Position numbers and translations under genes: made by a program. DNA of 64,000 bases. Source: Lycorma delicatula (Eukaryota > Arthropoda > Insecta > Hemiptera > Fulgoridae). Every line of letters begins with the position of its first letter. Position 1 is the stretch's first letter. Shown in pieces: positions 1 to 12,499 of the stretch. The stretch is from contig NC_134464.1 of NCBI RefSeq assembly GCF_047948215.1, positions 4,908,001 to 4,972,000 of the forward strand, written 5' to 3'. The notes beneath the pieces were generated by a model. It was not told the DNA's origin and searched no databases. It saw only the letters and a list, made by a program, of their open reading frames with translations.

Positions 1-222
1 TTAAATATATCGATTTGTTAATAATTCTTAACCTGTGATTGTAAAACAGGTTTTACGATAAATAATAATTTAATTACAACAATAAAAAAAATATCACAAG
101 TTATTACCGAAATAAAATTTTATGTACTTTTCATTAAAAAAAAAAAAAAAAATGTGTATATCTAATTAATTAGGCCCACAAGGAAATAATTTGGTGTCCA
201 CATCAGATTTTGTAAAACTTTT
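1..222 (+). repeat. Family P repeat, 3' end (copy P1)
   Basis: This is the 3' end of a dispersed repeat found at least six more times in the window. Diagnostic blocks are a start resembling aaatatatcgatttgttaat, a central aataaaattttatgtacttttcatt, and the end block ggtgtccacatcagatttt. It runs off the left edge, so its 5' part may lie outside the window. It has no coding capacity that I can see. Confidence 0.75.
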
Positions 223-1244
223 TCGATTCCGTCGTTACCTGAAATTATGTTAAATGCACAGTAATCTTTTTCTAAAAATATGACTATAAACGTTTAAAGA
301 ATGCACAATTTAATGAACAAAAAAATTATTCTTACCCTTTTCAGGAATCAAAATTTCAACTTAAAGCAAACGTCTTAAAAAAAACCATCGGAATTTTAAA
401 ATGAAAAAATGAAAAAAAATTCTTCATTTCAAAATGAAAAAAAAAAATTCTGTTCTTAATTAAACGTTATTTTTTTAAAAGTAATCTATTAATAAATCTA
501 CGGGACATTATTAAATTAGCCTAATGATAAAATCAGGCGATGGGTAATTTTAGTGCAGTTATTTTTTCCCAAAAATGTAACAAAAAAAAAACTATCAGAA
601 ATCGACTAATACGTGTACATCGGGGCTAAAATTAAAATGTTCTGAAATGTTTAGGTCGGCTTATTAATACACTAATAGTAATATAAACGATCATTTTATA
701 GATATATGCAAAACAAAAATGATCATTTGTTAATTAAAGCCTTTATTTTTAGTTTTTTCGAATGTTGAAGGAAACTATTTCTTTAAATTTCATTGCTTTT
801 AGATAAACAGTATTAGTTGTAACAGTCGTCATTTTCACTTATTCGTTTTGCTTTTTATTGTCGACTCTAATTTAGACTAAGCATCTGAACCTTTCTTGAG
901 CGCTAGGTTAAATTTTTTGAATGAGAAATTAGTTTTTAACAGATTTCCAGTCGCTTATTCGCCCAATAATCGTATTCCAAGTTTTCTACTTTGATCAAGT
1001 TCTGTTTTGATTTTGATTAACCGTCATGCGTGACTATGATGATAACTAAAGCTTATTTGTGTAGCCTACGGGTCACGCACGACGGCCAATCAAAATCTTA
1101 AATTTTATTCCCTTAAAAACAATATTACAATATCACAGAGGATTATAAAGTAAAAATACAATTATTTAATTACTTCACGTTCTTAAGGTTTTTTTCGTCG
1201 TGGATTTTTAAAATCTTTAATTTTATTTGTTTTTATTACTTATT
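223..1244. other. Unassigned AT-rich sequence
   Basis: I see no open frame with recognisable homology, no inverted repeat pair and no tRNA-like head. The stretch is AT-rich with many short A and T runs. Confidence 0.5.
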
Positions 1245-1247
1245 AAA

Positions 1248-1312
1248 GATTAGTCGACCAGCGCCCAACAGCGGGACGTTCATAGGCTAATGATGATGAA
1301 AGTTTACTATAT
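1248..1312 (+). repeat. Possible LINE 3' terminus
   Basis: The block cagcgcccaacagcgggacg followed by an ATG/GAT-rich run resembles the extreme 3' coding end and simple tail of RTE-type non-LTR elements in arthropods. Only about 60 bp is present, so the call rests on a remembered motif and is weak. It lies just upstream of CACTG element A. Confidence 0.3.
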
Positions 1313-1339
1313 TTGACCGGTGCAAATTATTTAATAAAT

Positions 1340-3617
1340 CACTGATAAACATAACGTGCGATACATGATTTCAGTCTGTTTCTTGTTGCTGAAAACGAAT
1401 ATGAACTCAGAATCATTCTATCAAGCACCGTTTTTAAAATATCTTTAAATTTTAAGCAAAGGATTTTTTTCCATTATTCAACGTATAGTTAGCGTTTTAA
1501 GCTTCCATATTGTATTTTGTTAGCTTATTTTTTATCGTGTAACTTTGTTAACGTAATTTTTAAGCTATAAATAAACAATACTAGACAGAGAATTAAATCA
1601 TATCATAGTCATATATTATGACATCGTATCTAATACTGAAGAGCGAGCCTTGATGGACAAGATTAATCTTGTCTGTGCAGGTCAAAACATGTAGCTGAAA
1701 TCATAGCTGTGTTGTTTGTATTAAGCACTGGATTTAGAAATGAATTAATTTTGTTCAGTCTTATTGCCGTCTTAAGTTTGTTAACAGTGCAGTGTCGTAA
1801 TGCCTCGAAATTGTGTAAATGATGTGGATGCCTTTTGTTATGTATTTGGCGAGTTTACCGTAAATCAAATAGAAAAAAACATTACACCTTTAATTAAAAA
1901 AGCAAATCGTTTGTACTTTCAGTACAAAATTGGTGATCGGGATAAGACGTAGGCTCCTCATATAATACGCGCTAATTGTTCTATATATTTAAAAGGATGG
2001 TGGAAAGATACACGGAAGGCTTTGCCAGTCGGGTACCTATGGTTTGGCGTGAACCAAAGGATCATGTACCGATTGTTACTTTTGATTTACAAGTGTGTCT
2101 GGAATTTCCAAAAAATCTAAACCTACTGTAAAATATCCTCCATTGTAGTCTGCAATCAGGTATCTGTAACTCGCAGTGCAATTATCCCAGTTCCTAAGCC
2201 ATCTGTGAATGTATGTTTCGAAAGCGCGATGAAGAATCAGGTAGTACTGAAGAAGACAACAGTGATTTTGATTTTGAATTATCTTCCGATAAACCGTATT
2301 TTATAACACAAGGTGAATTAAATGACTTGCTTAGGGATTTAAATTTATCAAAAATTCAAACTGAACTGATAGGATCAAGACTGCAAGGTTGAATTTACTT
2401 CAAAGAAATACAAAACTTTCGGGCTTTCGAAACCGACAAAAAGAACTTTCTCGGTACTTTATTGATGAAAATAATTTGGTTTATTGTACAAATATTGATG
2501 AGCTTATGTTGCGCTTAGGAAAAGTTCATAAACCTGAGGACTGGCGCCTTTTCACAGATTCGTCCGATTATAGTTTAAAAGTGGTTCTACTACACTACGG
2601 CAACAAATATCCTTCGATACCGATCGCTTACGGTATTAATTTTAGACATACGATGTCATGAAAGACGTTCTTGAAAAAATAAATTATAAAAAACAGCTGG
2701 ATCGTATGTGGTGATTTGATAGTTATAGCTATTTTGTTAGGTGTGTAGTTAGGCTGTACTAAGTACATATGTTTTCTTTGCGAACGGGACAGCCGAGCTA
2801 AGGATGAACATTATGTTAGCAAAGAGTGGAAGAAACAAGAAAATTTAACTCGAAACGGGGAAAATATTATTCACGAGCCCTTAGTTGAACCCAAAAAAAT
2901 ATTTTTACCTCCTCTCCAAATCAAGGTAGGACTGAAGAAAAATTTTGTAAAAGCAATGAAGAAGGATAGCCCTGGATTTTTGTAGATCAGGCAGAAACTT
3001 CCGAATGTAAGCGAAGGAAAAATTAAAGAAGGAATATTTGTTGTTGTTCAAATAAGAGAGTCGGTCAAAGATGATGTATATAACTCGATGTTAAATAATG
3101 TAGAAAATGCAACTTGGGCTTCATTTAATGACCTTTGCTAAACTTTTATCGGGAAACAAAAATTCGAAAATGACCACGATATTGTTAATTAACTTCTTAC
3201 TTCATACAGAGCTATGGGATGTAATATGTCTTTGAAAATACATTTCCTCCCACTCACATCTGGATTTTTCCCGGACAACCTGGGAGACGTAAGTGACGAT
3301 CACGTTGAACGTTTCAACGTGATCCACAGAAACATTTCGGAAATGGAATGCTAACATGCTAGCCGCCTAATGTAGCTGAGGTTATTTATAAATAAAGGCG
3401 TCAGTGAATTTATTCCAACAGAGGTACGGCCATGCAAAATAATAAATTTTACAGATTTTAACTACATTTTCCGTTAATTTACTTTGAGGCGTAATTTATT
3501 TAAAACTAAGAGCGATAGAAAGCTTGTATTTACAGATCTATAATGTACGAAAAAAAGCAATTCAAGAAAGGGTATCACACTTAGAAGAACATTAAAAATT
3601 TTTTTTGTCTATCAGTG
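1340..3617 (+). mobile_element. CACTG-ended DNA transposon, element A
   Basis: The left end is cactgataaacataa and the right end tttttgtctatcagtg, an inverted pair that starts with CACTG. Element B (29456-31236) begins and ends the same way and is similar along most of its length, so these are true boundaries. A is about 2.28 kb against 1.78 kb for B. It keeps central coding sequence that B lacks, but is missing about 25 bp near the 3' coding end that B keeps. The flanks (aat on the left, taa on the right) do not form an obvious duplication. CACTG termini are consistent with the CACTA-Mirage-Chapaev superfamily; that assignment is inference. Confidence 0.75.
1800..3415 (+). pseudogene. Broken gene of the CACTG element: uncharacterised transposase-like protein
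   Basis: The start ATG at 1800 opens with MPRNCVNDVDAFCY. I recognise the protein as one I recall recurring in arthropod genomes as 'uncharacterised'; this is memory, not a search. Pieces in order: a Cys-bearing N-terminus (the second Cys of the FCYVC motif is Phe here), an acidic linker (EESGSTEEDNSDFDFE), the block DWRLFTDSSDYSLK followed by HYGNKYPSIPIAYG (about 2541-2640), the block WIVCGDLIVIAILLG (about 2698), a CFLCERDSRA-like block (about 2775), HEPLVEPKKIFLPPL (about 2873), NFVKAM (about 2942) and VSDDHVERFN (about 3290). Several stops and frameshifts separate them, so no product is expected. Conserved acidic residues in TDSS, CGDL and the DxxxERF block could be catalytic if this is an RNase H-fold transposase, but that is inference. 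The longest surviving frame is 2389-2661. Confidence 0.75.
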
Positions 3618-3840
3618 TAAGCCATAATGTAGCCTTGTTGGAGTTTAAAAAGACTTAGAATCATTCAAAAGCCATTTTGAAGAAACATATCTACTGCAGT
3701 GCTTCCTGGCGGTTTATAACCGTAAAACTAATCTAAGAACCTACCCTGAAGTGACCTCTGTAATACAAAAAACCGCATCAAAAATCGGTCCAGTAGTTTT
3801 TGAGGAAAATGATAACACACAAACACACACGCAACCTGTT
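3618..3840 (+). repeat. Possible LINE 3' tail
   Basis: The phrase aaatcggtccagtagttttt followed by an ACA-rich run (cacacaaacacacacgcaac) resembles the 3' untranslated tail of RTE/CR1-like non-LTR elements common in arthropods. No coding part is attached. The element clade cannot be fixed from this piece. Confidence 0.35.
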
Positions 3841-5072
3841 ACCCCAAACGCGTATACCGTCCCTGTTGAAATTTGAGGCAAACTTTTAAAAAGGCCCGTC
3901 GAACTGTAGAGTCCTCGGGCCGTATATTAAGACTTCTAGCGTTAAAGAAACACGTGAAAAGTAAAAACTGTTCGATAAGGCAAAGATCGCACAACAGAAT
4001 GCAGATAATTATGGATGTAGAATGAAGTAAATCGCGTTGAGATTTAAAGATTAGCGTAAAAATAATAGAAAGGAAGGAGAAAAGCAGCAAACTATTCGAT
4101 TGAAACAATTTTTTTGATCTGACACGGTAAGAATTATTTTCAAGCGTTATCGAAAAGAGTAGAATCACCCCGTCCTTAAAAAATAGGGGTTCTATATTTT
4201 TTCGAAAATTCACCGTGTCGCTGTGTAAACCTATCTTTCTCGAAAATTTACTTTTATTATTAACTTTTAAGCGAGATATTATCTGAATAGTTTTTCAATC
4301 GATATCGCAAAAGTAAGGTTTTAAAAATCTTTTGACGGAATATCTGTTGAAAATACCTGGATAAGTAAATCGTAAAAACATTAACTAGAGAAATTCGACT
4401 GTGAAAATTTCCACGTCGAAGAGTGTGCTTAATAAATTAAATTAAGATATCATAGGAAGAGTAAAATCTTGTTTATCACAAAAGAAATGAAGATAAACAA
4501 ACCGTATGATTTTAATGTTAGCTCAAATTTATGAACGGTTGTGTGGGCTTCACGAACTGATATTTTATTACGCTTTACTCCTATCGATCGCTTCTTAAGT
4601 ATTTTGAAAAGATCGACTGACTCTTAAGCGGGTTCAAAGGAGCTCAAACCGTTCGAAAGGGATGAAGTTGAAAATCGGTTAGCTATGCTTTATCGAGTTA
4701 ATTAAAATATGAAAAAAAAGAAAAAAAAAGAATTCTTCAGTAGTTTGGTGAAACTGAACCACAAGCTTAAAGACGTACAGACGAATACGATGGATTTTTA
4801 TTTTACTCGCTGAGATGGGTCTACAACAAACAAAATTTTCCCGAAAATCCGATACGATATCTAAATTTCTAATTACTTTTTTTTCTTTAAATTTTCGCCA
4901 AAATTTAGAAAACTGTAAACCCATATATGTTCGGTAGTTCTACCTGGGGATGTATGAAGTAGCGCTGGCGTCCCTAATAGTACCATAACGTCGTAGGTAG
5001 CGAGAAACCGATCACCGGCTCATCGATCCATCCCGCCTGCGTGTCTATTGAGCCTTTTAAACTTTGACGGTT
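3841..5072. other. Unassigned sequence
   Basis: Open frames exist (the longest is on the minus strand, 3839-4213) but are hydrophobic and low-complexity, without any motif I recognise. I treat the region as non-coding. No repeat shared with the rest of the window was seen. Confidence 0.45.
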
Positions 5073-5228
5073 GCCGGCCTTCGTTGCGAGAGTGGTAGCG
5101 TCTCGGCCTTTCATCCGGAAGTCCCGGATTCGAATCCCGATCAGGCAAGGCATTTTCACACGCGTTATCATTCATCTCATCCTCTGAAGCGATACGTTAC
5201 GGTGGTCCCGGAGGTAAACAAGAAAAAT
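5073..5228 (+). repeat. tRNA-headed SINE, family S2
   Basis: A tRNA-like head with an A-box-like agagtggtagcgtctcgg and a B-box ggattcgaatcc is followed by a body (gcattttcacacgcg, cctctgaagcgatac, ggtggtcccggaggt) and a short A-rich tail. The copy at 53308-53445 shares head, body and tail. The internal pol III boxes mark it as a retroposed SINE, not a functional tRNA gene. Confidence 0.75.
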
Positions 5229-5804
5229 AACTTTGATGGTAATAATTTTGGGAAAAAATTAAACTTATTGTAGTAGGTTTGATCGTATTTGATTTTCCTT
5301 TATTTGTGTTCTTTTAAAATCGGTACCTACTGCAGCATCTCAAACGGTATAGGTGAAAACTTCTACACAGTTTTAATGAAATAAAAATATTTAAAAAATA
5401 AAATCTATTATTCGTTAATTATTTTAAATCGCTAATTTATAATTAATTATATAAAATGTTCACAGATTCGATCTAAATTTATTTTAAAATATATATTTCC
5501 CTTACTTTTTTATTTATATATTAATTTATTATATTATTTCGAAATATAAATGCGATATTATAGTATTTGGGGTATGCCGATCGACTTAGATCTCGGCGTG
5601 TGATCTCGGTTCAATTTTTGGAAGGGTCAAATATTTTTCTTCTTCGTTAATGAGCCTGTGGCAACCACATTATTCGATATTAGGCGACTACCTTGATTCT
5701 CACTGGTTAAATACGGCCAAGAGTTATCGATGACGATACAAGCGTTTGTGGCATTCTGTTTAATAAGGCCAAGAGTTATCAGGTTTATTATTTACGAAAT
5801 CAGG

Positions 5805-7280
5805 TGTTCCGCAGAGTCAGTCTTGGGCCGGTTTTGTATTCGATCTGTTCTGCTGCTTAGATTAGAGTGTTATATTTATTGTTTGCTCGTTTTATGTTTT
5901 GCATTTAATGTTTTTGTTCTCGGATCGGCGTTTAAAGTTTGCCTGTTTTCTTTAGCGTTTTGTTTTACTTTTATTACTTGGGGTTTGTTTCAAGCGTGTT
6001 TATTTTACCGATTACCTTTGGCCTAGATTTTCTGCGTTTCGGTTTGAGCTAGGTTTTTTCGTTTTGTCGATTTTTTTTTAGTTAACGATTTTATATTTGT
6101 CGTTTATAATTTGTTTTACGTTTTTACTTTCGGTAATAGTTAGAACCTGTTTTGAGCGTTGGGCTCACCCTCGCTCGGTTAGGATTGTAGGTCAGCTCGA
6201 TCGGAAGGTGTTTAGGACCTATTAAGATCGTTGTCGCTTGCATATGCGTTTGGCGCGGTACACCGATGGGAATGTCACTTGTGGCATTCTCATCTTGCCA
6301 GCGGCCAGACTGGGATATGTCTTCAGGCTTTTTGAAGATGACCTCTGGTATGACCTCAGACTTTTTGGAGGTCTAGGTGCGAAGGGGGCGGCGTGACGGC
6401 CGGATCCGTCACACGGGGGTGTATTCTCTCTGGGGTCAAGATGATCTTCTTAGAACGGAAAATATAGCTCTTGCGTCCTTAGCTCGTGACACGGCTATTA
6501 CGGCGGTTGACTTAATCGCGATAGGAGTTAGACCTTCTCGGTGAACGGCTGGCCGAATAGAAGGTACATGTTAGTACTGAAAATTCGAGTCGTGTGACGT
6601 TTGCGATGAGGAGGGGAGTTTGCCCGCGTGTCTGCTTAGATGGAGTTCACATCCCTCATTCGGACAACGTACGGTACCTAGGACATCATTTAGACGGCCG
6701 CCTAACGCGGAAAAATCACGAGAGAGAAAAGAGAAAACGAATAAATATCAAACTTAGACGGTCGAAACGGTTGTTAGGAAAAAGGTTCGTAACAGACCTC
6801 TGGTCTGTTGACATGACCGACCATTCGGTCATGTTCTTCCGCCTCAGTCTGAGGACTATGTAATGTGGTACTCTTTAGAAGGTCCACCTTGAACCTTCCA
6901 TCAGTTTTTATCTTCCCGGATTTTGGTTTGCAGGACCCCTGCCACGAATTATAAGAAAAGTATAAGGGGTTTTTAAAGCCGATACGCTTACGGGATACAA
7001 CTTCGGGGTACGATAAGCGATAGCGATATCGATATTATCCAAAAGTACCGGAACAAAGAGCCGAGGAACATGTCGGAGACGTTCCTCGAAGTTTTTTCCT
7101 CGTTCCTCGAAGGTTTTCTAAGAACAAGGAGATTCACCGTTTGATAGGAATGCCACCTGCTCGTGAAGAAATTTACCGGTTAAGTTCAAAGTATGTACTT
7201 AAGCTTACTGGCCGTTAACCTTTTGGATAATAGCGAAGGTACGAGTCGACAGAAGAGTCGCATGTACTGGATTTTGCGTT
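5805..7280 (+). pseudogene. Jockey-type non-LTR reverse transcriptase remnant
   Basis: This is a decayed reverse transcriptase of a Jockey-like LINE. Around 5805-5862 the frame reads SGVPQ, then after a frameshift SLGPVLYSICSA, which is the conserved RT block 4/5 region. Around 6436-6520 a QDDLL..ENIALAS..TAITAV segment matches the region after the FADD motif. From about 6520 the text runs GERLAE, then SSRVTFAMRRGVCP, DNVRYLGHHLDGRLT (6594-6863 is open), then YGIQLRGTISDSDID (about 6960), and finally PPAREEIYRLSSKY (about 7150) and LDNSE / ESHVLDFAL. That order matches the palm-thumb and C-terminal part of Jockey ORF2. Stops and frameshifts are frequent, and unrelated sequence (5869-6430) separates the two RT blocks. 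The 5' two-thirds of the element, including any endonuclease, was not recognised. Confidence 0.8.
5869..6430 (+). other. Foreign sequence splitting the Jockey RT
   Basis: About 560 bp lie between the LGPVLYS block and the DD-containing block, where roughly 75 bp is normal for Jockey RTs. The first half is T/G-rich, and 6150-6430 is GC-rich (gcgtgacggccggatccgtc). I found no clear terminal repeats, so this could be an insertion or a rearranged junction. Confidence 0.5.
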
Positions 7281-8252
7281 GAATATCGTCCTTATGAATT
7301 ATTTTGTTTTGTCGTTTATGAATTACGAATCGTTTAAGTTTCTCGGTTCCTACTTCGGTTCTTATACATTACCGGTTAATTTTTTATTGGCGTTTTCTTT
7401 GTTTCTCATATACGACTTGTGACAGTTTTATACTCGATTGTGAGCTCCGTTTATTAATTATTTAATTTTATTGTTCTCTATACCTACGTCGAGTAACGTT
7501 ACCGTTTAACGTTTTTGTTCTTAACATTTAATTATCGAATTTTGTGTACTTTGTTACGCTTAGTTATATTTTTTATTATACCGCACTTTGTTGAAAGCTT
7601 TATCTTTACTTTCACGTCGTTATTACTCTGTACAATTTAGTTATAGTTTCAACGTTCAGGAAACCGATTGTAAATAATGCAATACACCAAAAAAAAGAAA
7701 AATGTAAATGTATACCGATTTTAATCGCGAAATTATGACGGTTCGTCTGTTATATGTTTTATAAAATTCGATGTTACCCTTCTAAGTTACTGGAGTAAAC
7801 GTTTTCAAGTGGTCGAGGAAAATTTGAAAATCTTTTACAGTCATTACAAAACAAATTAAAATATATTTAAACCTTATCGCTTCATTGATACTTGTTAAAT
7901 GGTAATTTAGAAAATAGAATTGAAAGTTTAATATTTGCGAAATTTGTATACTCGTTTCATCCGATATCCTATTATTTTTCCTTCGTATTCTTTCAAGATA
8001 AAAAAAAAATTACGCGTATTTATTTATTATTGTTATTATTATTGATGTCTGGATGTAATTTTGTAAAGGACGGCTGAAATTTTGAATTCTTTTCCGTAGT
8101 CAGGATTTAAAGAGTCGTTAATATTATCCTTTCAGTTTGTTTTCATTAAATAACGATATTTAAAGTTATTTTAAGAAATCTTTGTTTATTATTTATTTTT
8201 CTGGTGAAAAATATTAATAAATCATACACTCAAATACGCCCATTTCGTACAA
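7281..8252. other. Unassigned sequence downstream of the Jockey remnant
   Basis: TG- and AT-rich sequence with no recognisable coding potential. The first few hundred bases could be LINE 3' untranslated sequence, but no tail is visible. Confidence 0.4.
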
Positions 8253-8254
8253 AT

Positions 8255-8291
<37 letters not shown>
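8253..8291. repeat. (AC)n-(AT)n microsatellite
   Basis: About ten AC units run directly into about nine AT units. The same compound pattern recurs at 16036-16072 and 55381-55443. Confidence 0.95.
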
Positions 8292-8630
8292 CTCACACAT
8301 ACAAACACACTCGATCACTCACAAAATATTTTCTATTTCACCTTAAATCGAGACCGGAGGTAAAATACGTGTTCTGTCTATCTTCTCGTACTTGGCCCCA
8401 AGCGAGTCATATAGATCAAAACTGAGACGGCATCAGTCAAAAGCAATAGTTTTGTTTTACTTTTTTATCGTGTAAGTACATATATCTGCGCGTATGTTTC
8501 TATGTTGCATGTAACAATCTTTCGAGTTTCGTTTTCTTTTTTTTGCTTTTTTGAATCGTTTCCGATCTCATATATTTTTATTTGTAGTTTGATCGTAAGG
8601 CTACGTTATTCCGGCGGTTCTTTTATTTTA

Positions 8631-8668
8631 TATATACACATATATATATATATATATATATGTATATT
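8631..8668. repeat. (TA)n microsatellite
   Basis: A run of alternating TA with a CACA interruption at its left end. The open frames over it are low-complexity. Confidence 0.9.
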
Positions 8669-9104
8669 TACTTCGTATAGGTGTATTTGTCCATTTTTGT
8701 GTTTGCACTCGCAACGGTACTACTGCAACGTATCAAAAATGCATTGAAATTTTATTCATTTGCTCTGCATCGTTGAATGATTTATTTATATTAATAACTA
8801 AATACAATCCTTATTTATGCGATCCTATCTGATCTGTTGTACCTGTACAATAATACAATATACTTTTAAATAAACGAATATTAAGGTATAATAAAAGTTT
8901 TACAAATTAAATCGCTTTATAAAATAAACATTTAAAGAGCTGTTGCTTTTCTTCGATAAAAAATATGTCTTTTTAAATTTTAAAGCTGAATTTCTCAAAC
9001 CCTATTCGTATAGTTTCTTGCAACATTTTAATAATAATTAAAAATAACCTCCTTTTTAACAGATTTAAAAAAAATTTGAAATCGCTACTGCGCTCGGTTA
9101 TTTT

Positions 9105-9400
9105 TATATACGTATGTATGTGTAAATCTTTACGTCCGTTCTACCGAACGCAAATCTAAACCGATTTTGACGAAACTCGGTAGGGTGTTGTAAACGTATC
9201 GAGTATAGAACGCTATTTGTTTCAAACGAATCGGTTCACAGGAACCGGCGTTAGAGCCAAAAAACTAGTTTTTGGGTACATTTTCGGCTTTCTTTCGTTT
9301 TACTAGTAGAAATAAAATCCGATTGATTTTTAAGCGATTCGGTTGGCGGAAACCCGAGTTACAGCAAAAAACGGAAATCTGCACTTCTAACGCGCTTATT
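9105..9400 (+). repeat. Probable dispersed-repeat fragment
   Basis: The phrase aaccgattttgacgaaactc, together with gaatcggttcacaggaaccgg, resembles repeat sequence seen in many arthropod transposons. No second copy was found in the window, so the family is undefined. Confidence 0.3.
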
Positions 9401-12300
9401 GCGACAGAATTTCTTTATTATAAATTTAAAACTGGAAGTTTGGGAAAAAAAGGTCGATGTAATTTTGATAAAGTTTATTCATCGTTAAGTAGAATACTGA
9501 ATTACATTCAATTTTTTAGCACTCGGTACCGATTCACCCAAAATTCCTATTAATTTTTACAAATGGCTTACGTATATTAAAAAAAATAATTGAAACGTGT
9601 CTACCGTTCCAGAAAAATTTACTCGAATGGATTTCATGTATAGACTCGATATCGAGGTGGTATTGAAATCTGATTGGAGTATAAATATATATTTTTAGAT
9701 TTCGTCTTAAGAGGAGACTTTTGCTCATAATTTAGCGTACAAAAAACGACGGTTTAATGCGTAATAATTTTGTACCTAAAAAAGTCGCTTTTCATTTTAT
9801 TACGCGGTTCTGGGTTTCAAACCGACAATTTGATCTCGTAGCGTATTTAAGCGAGAATTACTTTATTTTTAATGTTTTCACTTTTTTAAATAGGCGACAC
9901 GGTATTTAATTCTCGGTTTCGATATAGCTCGTTTCAAAAACAGAATTAAAAACCGCTGTCACAGTAACTTATTCTTCAGCGCATTAAAATCGCTAAGCGA
10001 AACGTTTTTCAGGTATCATTGTTTATTTATTAGCAAAAAAAAAAACTGAATTCTGTTTACTGCATATTATTTATTAATTATTATTATTTTAAATATCACT
10101 TTATCACATATTAAATTATTTTCGTAACCTAAAAGACGTAATATTTTTGTATATATAAAGCAGTAACCCGTTCTATGACGTTTGTAACAGTGTGTATGTA
10201 GGGTTACTATAATAAGCTTAAGAAAATATACTAATTTGTTTTTTTTATATATATAAATTTACATCAATGCAAGCTTTTTTCTAATGATAATATTTCGTTA
10301 AAAGAATTCATAAATGGTATTATTATTATCTTTTATGCTAATTATTCAATGAATAATTTATCGATATGTTAATACATTAACATCGTAAATGTTATAAAAA
10401 CATAACTGAAGCCGTTTTTTTTTTTTTTTTTTATAGATAAAAATATATAAATCGCTTGTGTATATAATTAATTAATATAGAAAATTGTTTATAACAAATT
10501 TCTTAATAAACTTGAAATCCGGCGTCGATTATGCAACATGAAGTTCTTAACAGTAAAGCTGTTTCTATTACATTGCAGTAAATTTATTTAAACTCTCGAC
10601 TTAATTTTTACACGAGATAAAACAAATCGATATTTAGATTTATCCATAAATACGTTCATTTATGTTCTTTATTTCAGGAAAAACGATTACGTTCTGTTAT
10701 TCATTTCTATAAATTTTACGCGTAAGATTTTAAATCGATTTAAAGTAATGTCAGTCGGATTTTATACAAAGCTATACGTTTTATTAAAACCGCTAAAATA
10801 TATAATCAAGAAAACTTAGGAATAAGCAGCGCTTTCGAAGTAATACTGCGTTATCGGTGTTAAAACGATTAATATACTGTTACCTACATTAAAAGACAAA
10901 TATATTAAAACAGATGAATAATTAAAACGTTTAAGAATTTCGCTAACGTAATTAAGTAATATTTCTTAAGCGTTCAATTTTGTATTTAGTTTAATAAAAT
11001 CATTTTCTAGAATTAAAATTTTGTTGTTGTTATTTTAATCGAAGAGATTTTAATCGGTATAGATTTTCTACATCGGTAAAAATTAAAGTATATTACATAT
11101 TGCATATATATATTTTTTCAAGCGAAATAGATCAAAGAAAGCACGGCTCAGATGTAGACAACAATGTCTAACGCAGTTTTGTTTTTGTTTTGATTGTTTC
11201 AGACCTTTATGTTTATTTCTCTGTTATCTAATTTGTTTCTTTTTTTTTAAATAAATTAATTATTTTTTTTTATTTTAAAACTTTCGTATTTTGATCGATG
11301 CGAACCTACTTTTAATTATGAAAGCGATAAATATTTTCTTACAAATAACAAAAACAATAACAAAACAAAAAAAAAGGATTTTTTATGCAAGCGTGTATTT
11401 TAAATTAAACTTACTCTTTGCATTTTGCAGATGGAAAAACTATAAATAATTTTAATTTAAAACTAGATTTTTTCTTACCGATATAAAAAATATAACATTC
11501 TCGATCGACTGAGTTGTTTTATCTTTGTAAATACATACGTTTAATGATTTTCTATTTTTTCTGTTAAATCCGACCGAACGCTTTCATAATTTTTCCTTTG
11601 CTACGCGCTCATTTAATTTTGTGCTTTTTAAGATAATAAATAAACAAATATACATTCACTTATTTCAGAGCGCCTCAGCTGTTTCTCGATAATAGTTTCC
11701 TTGTTTATTTCCATTTAATTAATCGTTTATTATTATTTTTATTTATTTTTTATTAAGAAGCAGATTTCAAGCTTTTTTACATTTCTTGCAAACGATTTTT
11801 CCTCACGAACCCCGAGTTTTCTGTACGGCTAAATTCTGGAAAATTATACGATCAATTTTTTTTTTATTGTGACTTCTTGAATTCGGCGCCAAATTAAAGA
11901 TTAGTATATCACCGTTAAAAGTTATTTAAATTTTATTCCAAACAAAAACAAAAAAACCAAAGATAAAGAATTGAAAATAAGAAATACTTTTTTTTAAGAA
12001 TGTACGGTTATTTTTACTTCTATTATTTAAAAAATTTAGGTTTTACGTATGATTTTCTGTTTACGTAAATAATTTACCAAGATTTTGAAATAGTATTATA
12101 CGATTTACCTGCTATTATTGTATTGTATTGCATTATTATTTGTAAATATTTACGCTTAACCGATCGAGAAAATAAAAATAAGAGTATGGTAACAGGAAGA
12201 TGAGAGCAAAGCTTTTAACATACAACTCAGCGCGCCGCGCTACACAGTAGCGTTGGATAAGGGTAAAAATGGTTGTACACAGTGCGTGATGCATAGTTGT
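9401..12300. other. Unassigned AT-rich sequence
   Basis: Almost 3 kb of AT-rich sequence with T and A homopolymers (for example a T run near 10414-10432) and no recognised gene, SINE head or terminal repeat. The short open frames have no family signal. Confidence 0.5.
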
Positions 12301-12301
12301 G

Positions 12302-12336
<35 letters not shown>

Positions 12337-12338
12337 TT
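12301..12338. repeat. (TA)n-(GT)n microsatellite
   Basis: Compound repeat of TA followed by about thirteen GT units. Frames on both strands over it (about 12136-12500) are repeat artefacts. A GA-rich stretch follows to about 12460. Confidence 0.95.
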
Positions 12339-12499
12339 GTGCGTTAGGGTGAAGACGCATGTCCTGGGTAAGAGGGGTAGTAGTTGGAGGGATATTGTCG
12401 GAAGAGGGGAAGGGAAGGGGGTTGCAATTTGTACGCAGGACTCTGGAGAAAGAAAAATAGGATCGATATTGTACGTAGAGTATAGGATGTTGTGAGTCA

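Noticed and set aside
3839..4213. 124-codon minus-strand frame
   Set aside because: Low-complexity hydrophobic translation, overlapping a probable LINE-tail fragment at its end.
5073..5160. Functional tRNA gene at the SINE heads
   Set aside because: The boxes are followed by a shared SINE body and tail in several copies, and the heads lack paired acceptor stems that I can verify.
5730..6026. 98-codon frame over the Jockey region
   Set aside because: The conserved GVPQ and LGPVLYS signals are in other frames; this one is T-rich noise.
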